Of a stretch of DNA of 64,000 bases, positions 1-8,300 are shown piece after piece. The notes under the pieces were generated by a model. That model made no database searches and had not been told where the DNA came from. It saw nothing but the letters and a program-made list of their open reading frames with translations. The stretch is from Manganitrophus sp963718695 (GTDB lineage Bacteria > Nitrospirota > Nitrospiria > SBBL01 > Manganitrophaceae): contig OY970371.1 of assembly GCA_963718695.1 (NCBI GenBank), forward strand, positions 3,286,001-3,350,000, in the 5' to 3' direction. Every line of letters starts with the position of its first letter. Positions within the stretch are counted from its first letter, which is position 1. Made by a program: the position numbers and the translations under genes.

Positions 1-159
1 GAAAGAAAAGTGACCATCAAAACGCAAGACGGTCAATCCGAATCATTTGAGCTAAAGAACCCGGCGATCAGCAAACTCACAGGAGTCATGCCCGGAGCCG
101 ACATTGTCCTTGAAATCGATGAACAAAACCGTGTGATGGACGCCCACGAGCCTTCATAA
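1..159 (+). CDS. 3' fragment of secreted repeat protein, paralogue of next gene
   Basis: Open from the left window edge in frame 1 and ending in TAA. The 52 visible residues match the last 52 residues of the gene at 218 almost position by position; both contain SFELKNPAISKLTGV and LEIDEQNRVMDAH. The first half of the gene is outside the window. Because the two genes and their downstream flanks are so alike, they look like a recent tandem duplication. No function is known; see the next gene for the domain description. Confidence 0.8.
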   Translation, partial: ERKVTIKTQDGQSESFELKNPAISKLTGVMPGADIVLEIDEQNRVMDAHEPS

Positions 160-217
160 TGCAGCGTTCCCGGTTAAAGTAGACGAATGGGGGTCCACTC
201 ATATTAAGGAGCAAGCC

Positions 218-799
218 ATGAATCGAAAGATGTTATATGCAACCCTTTTTCTTCTGTCATTGACAGTGCGGACAACTTATGCGGGTGATCTCCTCGATGG
301 AGGGCCTAAAATTGACACCCCCGCCAGTCAGAGCGATGAATTACACAGAAACGTGACGGGAGAAGTCGATCGAATTGAGAGCGATATGGTCTTTTTAAAA
401 ACCGAAGAGGGAACCGTCCGCAATTTCGGTGTCAAAGACGCCAAAAAGGAAGGTCTGAAAAGGCTGAAACCCGGAGATCGCATTACCGTAGAGTTGGATG
501 AAGGAAATGAAATCGCCGACATCCACAAGGAAGAAAAAGTGGCGGGAGGGGATCAGGACGCCGGTTCCGAAGGGAAAGGCGGCCCTTCTCAGAATAAACA
601 CCAATCGATCACCGGAACAATCGAGTCTTTTGATGCAGCACAGAAAAAAGTGACCCTCAAAATGGAAGACGGACAATCTAAGTCGTTTGAACTGAAAAAT
701 CCGGCGATCAGCAAACTCACCGGGGTCGCGCCGGGGACCGAAGTGACTCTTGAAATTGATGAACAAAACCGCGTAATGGACGCCCACAAACCCTCATAA
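218..799 (+). CDS. secreted two-repeat beta-rich protein of unknown function
   Basis: 193 aa with a clear N-terminal signal peptide (about residues 1-22, ending TTYAG), so probably periplasmic or secreted. Two related segments follow, about residues 45-100 and 130-190. Each has the pattern 'G-x-[IV]-x-x-[FI]-D ... V-x-L-K-x-x-x-G ... L-K ... L-x-G-[TD] ... V-x-x-D-x-x-x-x-[VI]-x-D', suggesting two small beta-barrel domains resembling OB-fold or DUF5666-like modules. A charged Gly/Asp/Glu/Lys linker joins them. A start-proximal AAGGAGCAAGCC sequence is a good ribosome site. The C-terminal half is nearly identical to the fragment at 1-159, marking a tandem gene pair. I do not recognise a specific function. 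Confidence 0.8.
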   Translation: MNRKMLYATLFLLSLTVRTTYAGDLLDGGPKIDTPASQSDELHRNVTGEVDRIESDMVFLKTEEGTVRNFGVKDAKKEGLKRLKPGDRITVELDEGNEIADIHKEEKVAGGDQDAGSEGKGGPSQNKHQSITGTIESFDAAQKKVTLKMEDGQSKSFELKNPAISKLTGVAPGTEVTLEIDEQNRVMDAHKPS

Positions 800-828
800 C
801 CGGAACATGACGCAACTTCCGTAAGCGA

Positions 829-863
829 ATGGGGGTCCAGCAACCATCTTGGGCCCCCATTTT
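829..863 (+). terminator. rho-independent terminator after the 193-aa gene
   Basis: Ten-base-pair stem (829-838 with 851-860, one G-U pair) with a 12-nt loop, followed by TTT. It lies 30 nt past the stop codon. The left arm, AATGGGGGTCC, also occurs after the upstream fragment at about 186-196, consistent with duplication of gene plus flank. Confidence 0.7.
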
Positions 864-974
864 AGTGCCCTCCACCTTCTCTTACCGGTGACGTATCTTT
901 AGCCATTCGGAGAGAATTTCACTTGATGTTTCACCGAACTTTTAGTATGTTTTCTGATTAGTCTTTATCGTCTA

Positions 975-998
975 TTACGCATCACGTTTGATGCGTAA
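975..998. promoter_or_regulatory. perfect 10-bp inverted repeat upstream of LRR gene
   Basis: TTACGCATCA, a 4-nt spacer CGTT, then TGATGCGTAA. It lies in the AT-rich intergenic stretch about 50-120 nt before the possible starts of the LRR gene. There is no U-tract, so an operator or an RNA hairpin is likelier than a terminator. The binding protein is unknown. Confidence 0.45.
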
Positions 999-1049
999 AT
1001 CGTCTGATCGACAAGGGAACGGTGTCTTAAGAGCCTCGCCCGAGACCCG

Positions 1050-2186
1050 TTGAAAGCAGCGCATTTGAGTAAAACCGTTTTTGGACTGGGGCAAACAGCA
1101 GCCCCACGACGCGAGACATCGATGAAACAAACGCAGGGGCCTGAACAAAACAGGCCTCCCCAAAATCAGGCCGGGGGGAAAACCGGACTTTCCCGGCTCT
1201 TTCAACGGGGAATGGCCCTCTTTCTTCATCGGAAAAACCGGACGATCCGATTCCCGGCCGACCGCCCCCTCGGAATCCTCTTCCGAAGAGACCGAAACAG
1301 TCGATCCGAAGATGCTTGGGAGGAAATCGGTCCCGCCTCCGGAGAGATTATGATCCCCACGGATAAAGCGGTTCGTTTGAAGGTCACTTCGGGGGATGGC
1401 GCGCCGGTCGATCTCTCCGCGCTCACCCATTTGAAACCGGACGATCTACAAAGCGTTCGCTTGGAGTATACGAAAATCGCCGATGCGGACTTGGCACATC
1501 TTTGCGGACTGACCGAGCTTAAGGAATTGGAACTGAAAAATACGGCGGTGACCGGGGAAGGATTCGCTCATCTGCGTCATCTCAAAAGCCTGGTCGAGCT
1601 CGGCCTCTGGGAAACCCCGATCGATAACACTGGGCTGCGGTATCTCCAGGATTTCGCATCTCTTCAGGAGCTCGATCTTGGAATGACGCAAGTGACCTGC
1701 TCCGGACTGTCCCATCTTCAAGGGATGCGGAGCCTACGACGGCTGTCGTTGGGAGGAACACAGGTAGGTGATAAAGGGATGGCCTTCTTGCGGGAGCATA
1801 CCGCGCTTCAAGGATTGTTTCTCGGCTGCACCAAAATCAGCGATACGGGACTGGCACAACTTCGCGCGCTTCCCGAACTGCAACAGATCGCCCTGGCCGC
1901 AACGTGGGTGACCGATGAGGGTCTCGGACACCTCAAGCACCTTCAAACCCTGGAATGGCTCTATCTGGGGGGGACCCGGATCAGTGATGCCGGCTTGGCG
2001 CATCTTCGAGACTTACATTATTTGAAGTGGCTTTATCTCCCCGGAACAAGGCTGACGGATGCAGGGCTTATCCATCTGAGCACCCTCTCGAGCCTGAAGG
2101 AACTCGATCTCAAAGACACTTCGATCAGTCAGATGGGACTGGCGAGATTGCGTCAAGCGCTGCCTGAATGCAAAGTCATCTTTTAA
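1050..2186 (+). CDS. leucine-rich-repeat protein (24-residue repeats)
   Basis: 378 aa when read from the TTG at 1050; an ATG at 1122 (354 aa) is an alternative. Neither start has a strong ribosome site. Residues from about 135 to the end are about ten consecutive 24-residue leucine-rich repeats with consensus L-x-x-L-x-x-L-x-x-L-x-L-x-x-T-x-[IV]-x-D-x-G, the internalin or RNI-like type. They would form a curved solenoid for protein binding. The N-terminal 110 residues are basic and low in recognisable motifs. I see no signal peptide, so the location is probably cytoplasmic. The repeat region is certain; the partner and role are not known. Confidence 0.8.
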   Translation: MKAAHLSKTVFGLGQTAAPRRETSMKQTQGPEQNRPPQNQAGGKTGLSRLFQRGMALFLHRKNRTIRFPADRPLGILFRRDRNSRSEDAWEEIGPASGEIMIPTDKAVRLKVTSGDGAPVDLSALTHLKPDDLQSVRLEYTKIADADLAHLCGLTELKELELKNTAVTGEGFAHLRHLKSLVELGLWETPIDNTGLRYLQDFASLQELDLGMTQVTCSGLSHLQGMRSLRRLSLGGTQVGDKGMAFLREHTALQGLFLGCTKISDTGLAQLRALPELQQIALAATWVTDEGLGHLKHLQTLEWLYLGGTRISDAGLAHLRDLHYLKWLYLPGTRLTDAGLIHLSTLSSLKELDLKDTSISQMGLARLRQALPECKVIF

Positions 2187-2266
2187 GAAAATCGCAGCAG
2201 ACAATGGCTTCTGAAGCGACGGAATCGGCCATTACCGTCGGGACGCTTTCTCTCAAAACGACTCGC

Positions 2267-2719
2267 CTACAACTTTTCTTTGAGAATGACCTCAGCATCG
2301 ATAAAATGCTCAAAAGGGCGGCCCGCCTGTCTTCCTTCCACATGATAGGTCCCTTGAACAAGGGCGTAATGACCTTGCTGAACCTGGGGAAGAGTCAGGC
2401 TGACGACCTTAATCGTTGGCCGGGCGCTGCTTGGATTTGCTGATTCCTCCTCCAGGACGAGCATGACATACTCGCTTCCACGTCGGCCCTGCTGGACCTC
2501 AATCGACTGAACCCGTCCGCTGACCACGATACGATGGCCATCGTATTGGCCGGGCTCCGTCTTCAGCTCATCCAGGGTGACCAGCATTGGAAGCTCCTTA
2601 ACCGGCTGAGCCATTAGACTCGATGCCGGAGCGGAAAAGAGCAAAAGACTTAGCAAAAAGATCGGTACAAATCGGCTCTTTGCTATTAAATTAAAATAAC
2701 ATCGGCACGTTTGACGCAT
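2267..2719 (-). CDS. small exported OB-fold-like protein
   Basis: 150 aa. An N-terminal hydrophobic signal (about residues 15-37, ending SLMAQP) precedes a domain with 'L-x-x-L-K-x-x-P-x-x-Y-D-G-x-x-[IV]-x-V-x-G-x-V', strands typical of the tRNA_anti-like/OB fold seen in short exported bacterial proteins. The start at 2719 has AAGGA eight bases upstream. The gene is convergent with the LRR gene, with 80 nt between the stops. The region just upstream holds the palindrome CCTTTTAAAAGG (2727-2738) and a TATAAT-like element at 2752 that could serve the divergent gene at 2811. The ligand is unknown. Confidence 0.75.
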   Translation of the reverse strand: MRQTCRCYFNLIAKSRFVPIFLLSLLLFSAPASSLMAQPVKELPMLVTLDELKTEPGQYDGHRIVVSGRVQSIEVQQGRRGSEYVMLVLEEESANPSSARPTIKVVSLTLPQVQQGHYALVQGTYHVEGRQAGRPFEHFIDAEVILKEKL

Positions 2720-2810
2720 GGGAGATCCTTTTAAAAGGGAGGTGTTTTTGATATAATCCCGCCCCGTGCGGGACTACTAACAAGTATACAATATCTTCTG
2801 GGAGGATTTA

Positions 2811-3374
2811 ATGCAAAAACAGAGCCTCTTTTTAAAACTTTTCTCGGGATGGCTCCTCTGCATCAGCATGAGCGGGTTCTACCTGATGAGCGGGGAAGTC
2901 GAGGCCGCGGGACAGGACCGTCTCATTCATGTGGATACGGGAGAGGGCCAAGAAACAAATAGAAAAATTTTAGTTGAACTTTTCTTAGCGAAGGATCGGA
3001 AAGACGATTTTAAAAAGATTAAGCAGGAGTTGGAGGCGCTCTCCATTACCCGAATCCGGCCCCAATATTTCCGCTTGGGAAACCCGCCGCTAAACATCGC
3101 CATCGGAAAGAATATCCCCGCCTCGGTCGCACGCGTGGCGATGCAATTGGCAATCACCTACAACGGGGGGATCAAGTACCTTCTTCCTGAGTTCCGTTAT
3201 TTCCCCGATCACATCGTCATCGGCTCATCCGCCTTTGACGAAAGCTCGCAGATTCCGGTGGCCCCGGAAGATGTGGAGAAACTCTTGAATCCGGAACTCA
3301 GCACGGAGGAGTTTCACAATCTCTACCGTCATCTGACGGGAGAAGACGTTCAACTTCCGAAATACACCGACTGA
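2811..3374 (+). CDS. secreted protein, family A member 1 (unknown function)
   Basis: 187 aa with a signal peptide (residues 1-32, ending VEAAG). The start is well supported by GGGAGG eight bases upstream. It shares a conserved pattern with the products at 20182 and 41932 (minus): a charged K-[KD]-D...K segment, 'RPQ[YF]FR.GNPP.NI..G', an alanine-rich helix ending Y-N-x-G-I, 'LLPE.R', 'IGxSxFDE...PV.PE[ED][LV]' and a C-terminal 'FHxLY..LT'. I recognise no named domain. It is convergent with the cupredoxin-like gene at 3377, with only 2 nt between stops, so it borders the copper locus. Likely periplasmic. Confidence 0.85.
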   Translation: MQKQSLFLKLFSGWLLCISMSGFYLMSGEVEAAGQDRLIHVDTGEGQETNRKILVELFLAKDRKDDFKKIKQELEALSITRIRPQYFRLGNPPLNIAIGKNIPASVARVAMQLAITYNGGIKYLLPEFRYFPDHIVIGSSAFDESSQIPVAPEDVEKLLNPELSTEEFHNLYRHLTGEDVQLPKYTD

Positions 3375-3376
3375 GA

Positions 3377-4261
3377 TCAGTATTGCTGAAGCTCGACCGC
3401 CGGCGGCAGAAGATGATGCGGCTGGATAGCCGTATCCAACCGGAACTGCGTCTGAAGATCGTGAAGGGGAATGTCGACTTCCGCAGCATCGAATGTGAAA
3501 TTTAATTCCGATTTCCCGTTCGGGTCGACCTTAATATGGCCCGCCCGGATCTTCACATGAGGGTGCCAGGCGATGACATTATACTCTCCCGGTGGAAGGT
3601 CGGGAATCGTAAAACGTCCATCGGGCCCGGTCACCGCAAAATAAGGATTTCCCACCGCCAGCCCCCACGACTGCATAAAATCGTGCACGCCGCATTGCGT
3701 CCGGAAAATGTAGTGGCCGTTGCGAAGCTTTACCGTTTTGGATGCCATCGTCTCGGGGGTAAGCGGTTTGTTGAACATCGCGAAGGTGTATTCGTCCTTG
3801 AGGGTGTAGCCCTGAACGTCGTGCGCGATCGGGTCGTTGTTCACCATTCGGAACGGATGGTGGTTGCGGACCGGGGTCACCCAAGGGGCGATCCGGCAGT
3901 TCTCGATCGTAACTTCAGGAGTATAGTCGAAGGGCTTCCCCCGCTGGACCCCGACCACCGCGACCACCGCGTTTCTGAGGCCGCCGTCGGGGGCGACCTG
4001 GAATTCCTTGAGCAGCCGGTTTCCCTTCCCGTCGGAAATCCTCCCGCAAAAATCGATGTTCGGCGAGAAAATCAGGTGAAAGATCCGCGCGGGAGGCGGC
4101 GTTCCATTCAGGACGACTTTTCCCTCCAGAACGCCCCCGTCGGTGACCGGTCCTTCCTCATATCCCCATCCGGTCGACGAGCCGATCAAGACCCAGACAG
4201 CCAACAAACCGATGATCATTCCCATTCTCTTCACTCTTTGAAGAGACACCTTCAGTAACAT
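3377..4261 (-). CDS. exported cupredoxin with carboxypeptidase-regulatory-like domain (paralogue 2)
   Basis: 294 aa with an N-terminal signal/anchor (about residues 12-32). A blue-copper site can be assembled from a His in 'NNDPIAHDV' (about residue 148) and the cluster C-x-x-H-x-x-M in 'QCGVHDFMQSW' (about residues 190-197). These are the four ligands of a type 1 copper centre. It continues into a carboxypeptidase-regulatory-like beta-sandwich ('G.FTIPDLPPGEYNVIAWHP'). Such fusions are often annotated as plastocyanin-like or methylamine-utilization-like proteins. It lies 33 nt after its paralogue at 4295 and downstream of the giant oxidase at 5307, so an electron-carrier role for the locus is plausible but inferred. 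A second ATG 12 codons in is an alternative start. Confidence 0.85.
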   Translation of the reverse strand: MLLKVSLQRVKRMGMIIGLLAVWVLIGSSTGWGYEEGPVTDGGVLEGKVVLNGTPPPARIFHLIFSPNIDFCGRISDGKGNRLLKEFQVAPDGGLRNAVVAVVGVQRGKPFDYTPEVTIENCRIAPWVTPVRNHHPFRMVNNDPIAHDVQGYTLKDEYTFAMFNKPLTPETMASKTVKLRNGHYIFRTQCGVHDFMQSWGLAVGNPYFAVTGPDGRFTIPDLPPGEYNVIAWHPHVKIRAGHIKVDPNGKSELNFTFDAAEVDIPLHDLQTQFRLDTAIQPHHLLPPAVELQQY

Positions 4262-4294
4262 GATGAGCCCTCACATATTGGTTAATCGATACCG

Positions 4295-5227
4295 TTAATC
4301 GATGATAATGCGATCGTCCTTCGGACCGAGCATATGATCGTGCGGCGTGGCCGGACTGATTCGACGCTGGTGCTGGGTTTCGTAAAGCGCCCGCTCGACC
4401 GTTGAGGCGTCGAACTCAAAATTAATTTCGACTTTTCCATTTGCGGGAACGGTAATTTCCTTCTCGATAATATCGAAGTGGGGATGCCATGCGGTAATTT
4501 GATACGTTCCGGGAGGAAGTTGATCGATGCTGAATAAACCGTCTTTTCGAGTCTTGGTATAGTAGGGATTATCGACGACGAAACCCCAGCTTTGCATGAA
4601 CTCGTGCATCCCGCAGATCATCTGCGAGATCCGCTTTCCGGGGGCGAAATGAAGAACCCCGCCGCGCGGCTCGGTCGAAACCGGAAGGGGGGTGTTGAGA
4701 ATAATATTACCCTTCTCGTTTTGAAAAACCTGGATGTTATGAATGATCGGGTCTTTATTAATCATTGAGATCGGTTTGTGGTTCACCAGAACGGTTACAT
4801 TCGGATGCTCATGATGGAGTTGTCCCTCCTTCACCGAGTATTGCTCCTCATCGGGAACCTCGGCCGGATGAAACATGCAGTCGACCGCGACGAAATCGGT
4901 CTCGATCGTCTGAAAAGGTTTCCCCTTCTTTACCTCTTTCACCGCCACCACAGCGTCTCCCAGCGCGCCTCCATTGCCGACGATGAACTCCTTGAGCCGG
5001 ACATTCCCCTCGCCGTCCGAGATTTTTTTACAAAAGGGTCCGAACGGATAAAGAACCAGGGGGAAAACACGCGGTTCCGGAACGGAACCTTTCAATACAA
5101 TCTTCCCGGCGACGGTTCCCCCGTTCTTTACCTCGACTTCTTCATAACCCGATGCACTGGAGAGGTCGAAAAGGCCGACCACACCAATGAGGATCAAGGC
5201 AACGCGGAAAACAATAAGCATCTTCAC
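4295..5227 (-). CDS. exported cupredoxin with carboxypeptidase-regulatory-like domain (paralogue 1)
   Basis: 310 aa from a GTG at 5227 with AAAGGAG eight bases upstream. Signal peptide residues 1-27. Type 1 copper ligands are visible: His in 'NKDPIIHNI' and C-x-x-H-x-x-M in 'ICGMHEFMQSWG'. These are followed by the carboxypeptidase-regulatory-like segment 'G.F.IDQLPPGTYQITAWHPHF'. The same order and motifs occur in the next gene (3377), marking a local duplication. It is separated from the upstream oxidase by 79 nt holding a 13-bp hairpin, so the two may share a transcript with different abundance. Predicted periplasmic or outer-face copper protein. Confidence 0.86.
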   Translation of the reverse strand: MKMLIVFRVALILIGVVGLFDLSSASGYEEVEVKNGGTVAGKIVLKGSVPEPRVFPLVLYPFGPFCKKISDGEGNVRLKEFIVGNGGALGDAVVAVKEVKKGKPFQTIETDFVAVDCMFHPAEVPDEEQYSVKEGQLHHEHPNVTVLVNHKPISMINKDPIIHNIQVFQNEKGNIILNTPLPVSTEPRGGVLHFAPGKRISQMICGMHEFMQSWGFVVDNPYYTKTRKDGLFSIDQLPPGTYQITAWHPHFDIIEKEITVPANGKVEINFEFDASTVERALYETQHQRRISPATPHDHMLGPKDDRIIID

Positions 5228-5248
5228 GGTATTTCTCCTTTAAATAAC

Positions 5249-5285
5249 ATGCGGGGCAGGGAGAGTGAGACCCCCTGCCCCGCAT
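5249..5285 (-). terminator. 13-bp perfect hairpin between oxidase and cupredoxin genes
   Basis: 5249-5261 pairs perfectly with 5273-5285 (ATGCGGGGCAGGG and its complement) around an 11-nt loop. On the minus strand it follows the oxidase stop by 21 nt and is followed by GTTATTT, a weak U-tract. It may be a partial terminator or an mRNA-stabilising processing hairpin. Confidence 0.6.
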
Positions 5286-5306
5286 TGTAAAGCACAGTGA
5301 CTGACG

Positions 5307-8300
5307 TTATTTATGCAGCATCGACACCGGACCGGGTGCCTTGTCCTTCAACTCAGACACCGTTTCCGGCGCCTCTTCTGTCGGTCCCTCAGCGTCAGCG
5401 GTCTTCCCGCCCGGCCCAGAAGCGCCGTTCAGCGGGAGGATTTTCCGATCGCCTCTCGGAAGCGCTCTCAGATAACCCCATTGTCCGGCCGCAGCATATG
5501 GCATCCGGTGATTCTGCCAAACATAGTCTCCCGGAAGAGCGAACGGTCCGCCCGCTCCTTCCTTCAGAAAGACGTCGAGGTACTCGCCGCCGCCGAACTG
5601 AAGGCTGCTGAGCATGTCGGCGCCGACCATATTCGGCTTAAACGGCCACTCATGCCCTTCGATGCTGAAGATCTGGTTCTGTTCACTGAAGGCCCCGAAG
5701 ACGTGGATCCGAACCGGATCACCGGCATGCGCCATAATGATCGGCGTCGCCAATCCGCCTGCATCGGCTGCAACGCAAGGGGTGAACATGTTCCCCGCCT
5801 CGCACCCTTGCTCTTCTCGGTACATCCACGGCTCGCTCCGGTAATTCACCCCGGTCAGTCCGCCGATTTGCTGAATGTAAGGCATGAAGGAAGTCCCGAT
5901 GATGTTGTCCTCGTCTTGGAAGAAGAGGGCGACATCACGGTAATCCGAGCGACCCATGCTGTCCGGAGATGTGCGGTCGAGGATAACATCGGCGGCCCAG
6001 GCGTTCTTCATGGAAACATCGTCTCCGGTTAAGGGATCACGGAACTTCGCTCCCTTCGGGCCGACGACGATCGCTCCAAAGAGACCGTCCCGAACGTTGT
6101 TGATAAAATTCCCCCAGTCCCACACCAGAGAAGCAAACTCACCATACTGAGGATGCGCGTAGAAGGTGTAGGTCTTGCTCTTGCCGGGGGCGACGGTCTG
6201 ATCGCCCGGGTTGTTGCCGACGTTGACCCCTTGAGAATCTTTCGGGTCGAACGAGAGCATGTCGGAGCTGAACGACGCCTTGCTCCCCTTCATTTCGTTT
6301 TTCAGAGTGACCTTGATACAGTCCCCTGAATTCACCCGCAGAACAAGCGGCATCGGCTGGAAATCACCGTCGGCCACTTTCCGCTTCTCTCCTTCGAGCA
6401 TGAAGATCTTGCCCGAGGGATTCGCCACCTGCAGTTTGCGGTCAAAGTCGACCTCGATGAAATCGGTGGCCTTGGTGTTGAACTTCAAGGCCCGGTCGGC
6501 CGCAATGACGTTAAAGGTTTTCACCGGCGCATCTGATGGACAGAGTGCTTTCGCCGATTGCGGGATCTCCCCCGTTCCGGGAAGCTTCTGGAGATCTTTC
6601 ACCTCTTTATCCAACACCCGGATGATCCCCCAGCTCCCTTCCGAGAGGTGAGAGGCCCGGCCGTTGTAGTGGAGGTAATCTCCCGCCATCTGCTGAGGAC
6701 CGCCTGCCTTGAAGATCAGATCGTAACGCTCGGCGATTCCGACATGGTGCGCATTTCTAAAGTCGGAATGCTCTGCGAACCGCTCTGTCCGGAAGGCATG
6801 TCCCGCCACCTTCCAGGTATGCGTCTCGTTCATCAGCGTATGAAGGAGCCGGACCGCAATCGTGTCTCCCAGATACGCCCGCAGGAGCGGGGTGCTGGGA
6901 TCTTGATGTGCCTTGCTCGAGAAGATCAAGGTGGGATCGGGGTTCATTTTCAACCGTCGAGACACCGATTCCGAGCGGAAGTTGAATCCCCCTCCGGTGG
7001 TATGAGTGCCGCCGTTGATCATCTTGACTGCGGCGAGATCCAGATCATACGGCATCTGGAACGAGAGGGTTTGTCCCGCATCGATCGCGACCTGAATGGT
7101 CTGACCCGGCGGATTCCCCTCGGTCACCACTTGCGCGGTGTAGGGAACGGTGTCATGCGGCATCACAACCAGCTCTCTAAAGCTGCCGTTGATGCCATAA
7201 CCGATCGGCTCGGTGGAACGGATATCGGCTACTGGACCGCTTCGGATCGGCTTCCCGGTTACCGGATCGTGATAAGTTGAGCCGGGCGGTTCGACGATCA
7301 TGGCGCCGACCCCGCCGTGCGGCCAGGTCGTTGCCCCGAAGGCATGGTCATGCCAGAAGACGGTCCCGCTGTCGGCATCGACCCAGTAGCGGTACCGGAC
7401 CCATTCGACCGAAGCGATTTCATTCTTCTTATGAGCGAACTTTAACGGTTCGGTAAAGGTGACGGTATCTCCCTTGATCTCCTTGATCCAGCGAACTTCT
7501 CCGGTGGTCACCTCATCCATCCCGATCATAAGATCGGTCCCGGCATGAAAAGGCGTTGCCCCGTCGGCCATCTTGATTTTGATGGAGGTCGCCCCCGCCT
7601 TGACATCCTCGGTGAGGAGGGCGTTCATCGGGGTCGGCAAGCCCTTCTGTTTCTTCTTGCTCATTTGTGTAAACGGCCGGACCGACTGCTCGTAAGACAT
7701 CCCGGTGATCACCCCGTCCGACGCCTGATTATCGAACTGGATGAAGTGGATGTGGATATTGATCTTCGACATCTGGAAGTTGGTGGTGTCGTTATCCTCC
7801 CATTCGCTCTTCAAGATCACATCGACGCAGTCGTAAACACTGGCCCGATAGACCAAGGGGATGGTCTTATCGCTGGCCGGATCGGCCCGGATGCCATCCT
7901 CTTCCTCATGGAGAACATACAGGAGACCTTTCGGGTCAATGACCGGTTTTTGCTTACCAAGCCCTTTGGTCAACTGAATCGGAGTTTCAATGAAATGGAT
8001 CGTGTACTGCTTGCGGCCCGCATTCTCGGGGCAGAGGCTCCAACGGCCCTGCTCACCCGGTCTGGCCGGCTGTGTCGTCTCCATCCCGGCCACATTTTTC
8101 CCGCCGGGATCAGAGGGGAGTGAACCATTCTCTTTATCCATGTGAATCGGCTCCAGCCAGGGGGCCGGTCCATGGTGGCGGGCAAAGGGGACCCGCTTGC
8201 CGAAGTGCGGCTTGAAATGTGGGAAGGCAAGTTTTCCGGTCTCCGCATCGAAGAGAATCGGCGGCCGCTTGCCGGGCATCGGAGATTTATACTTGGGCCA

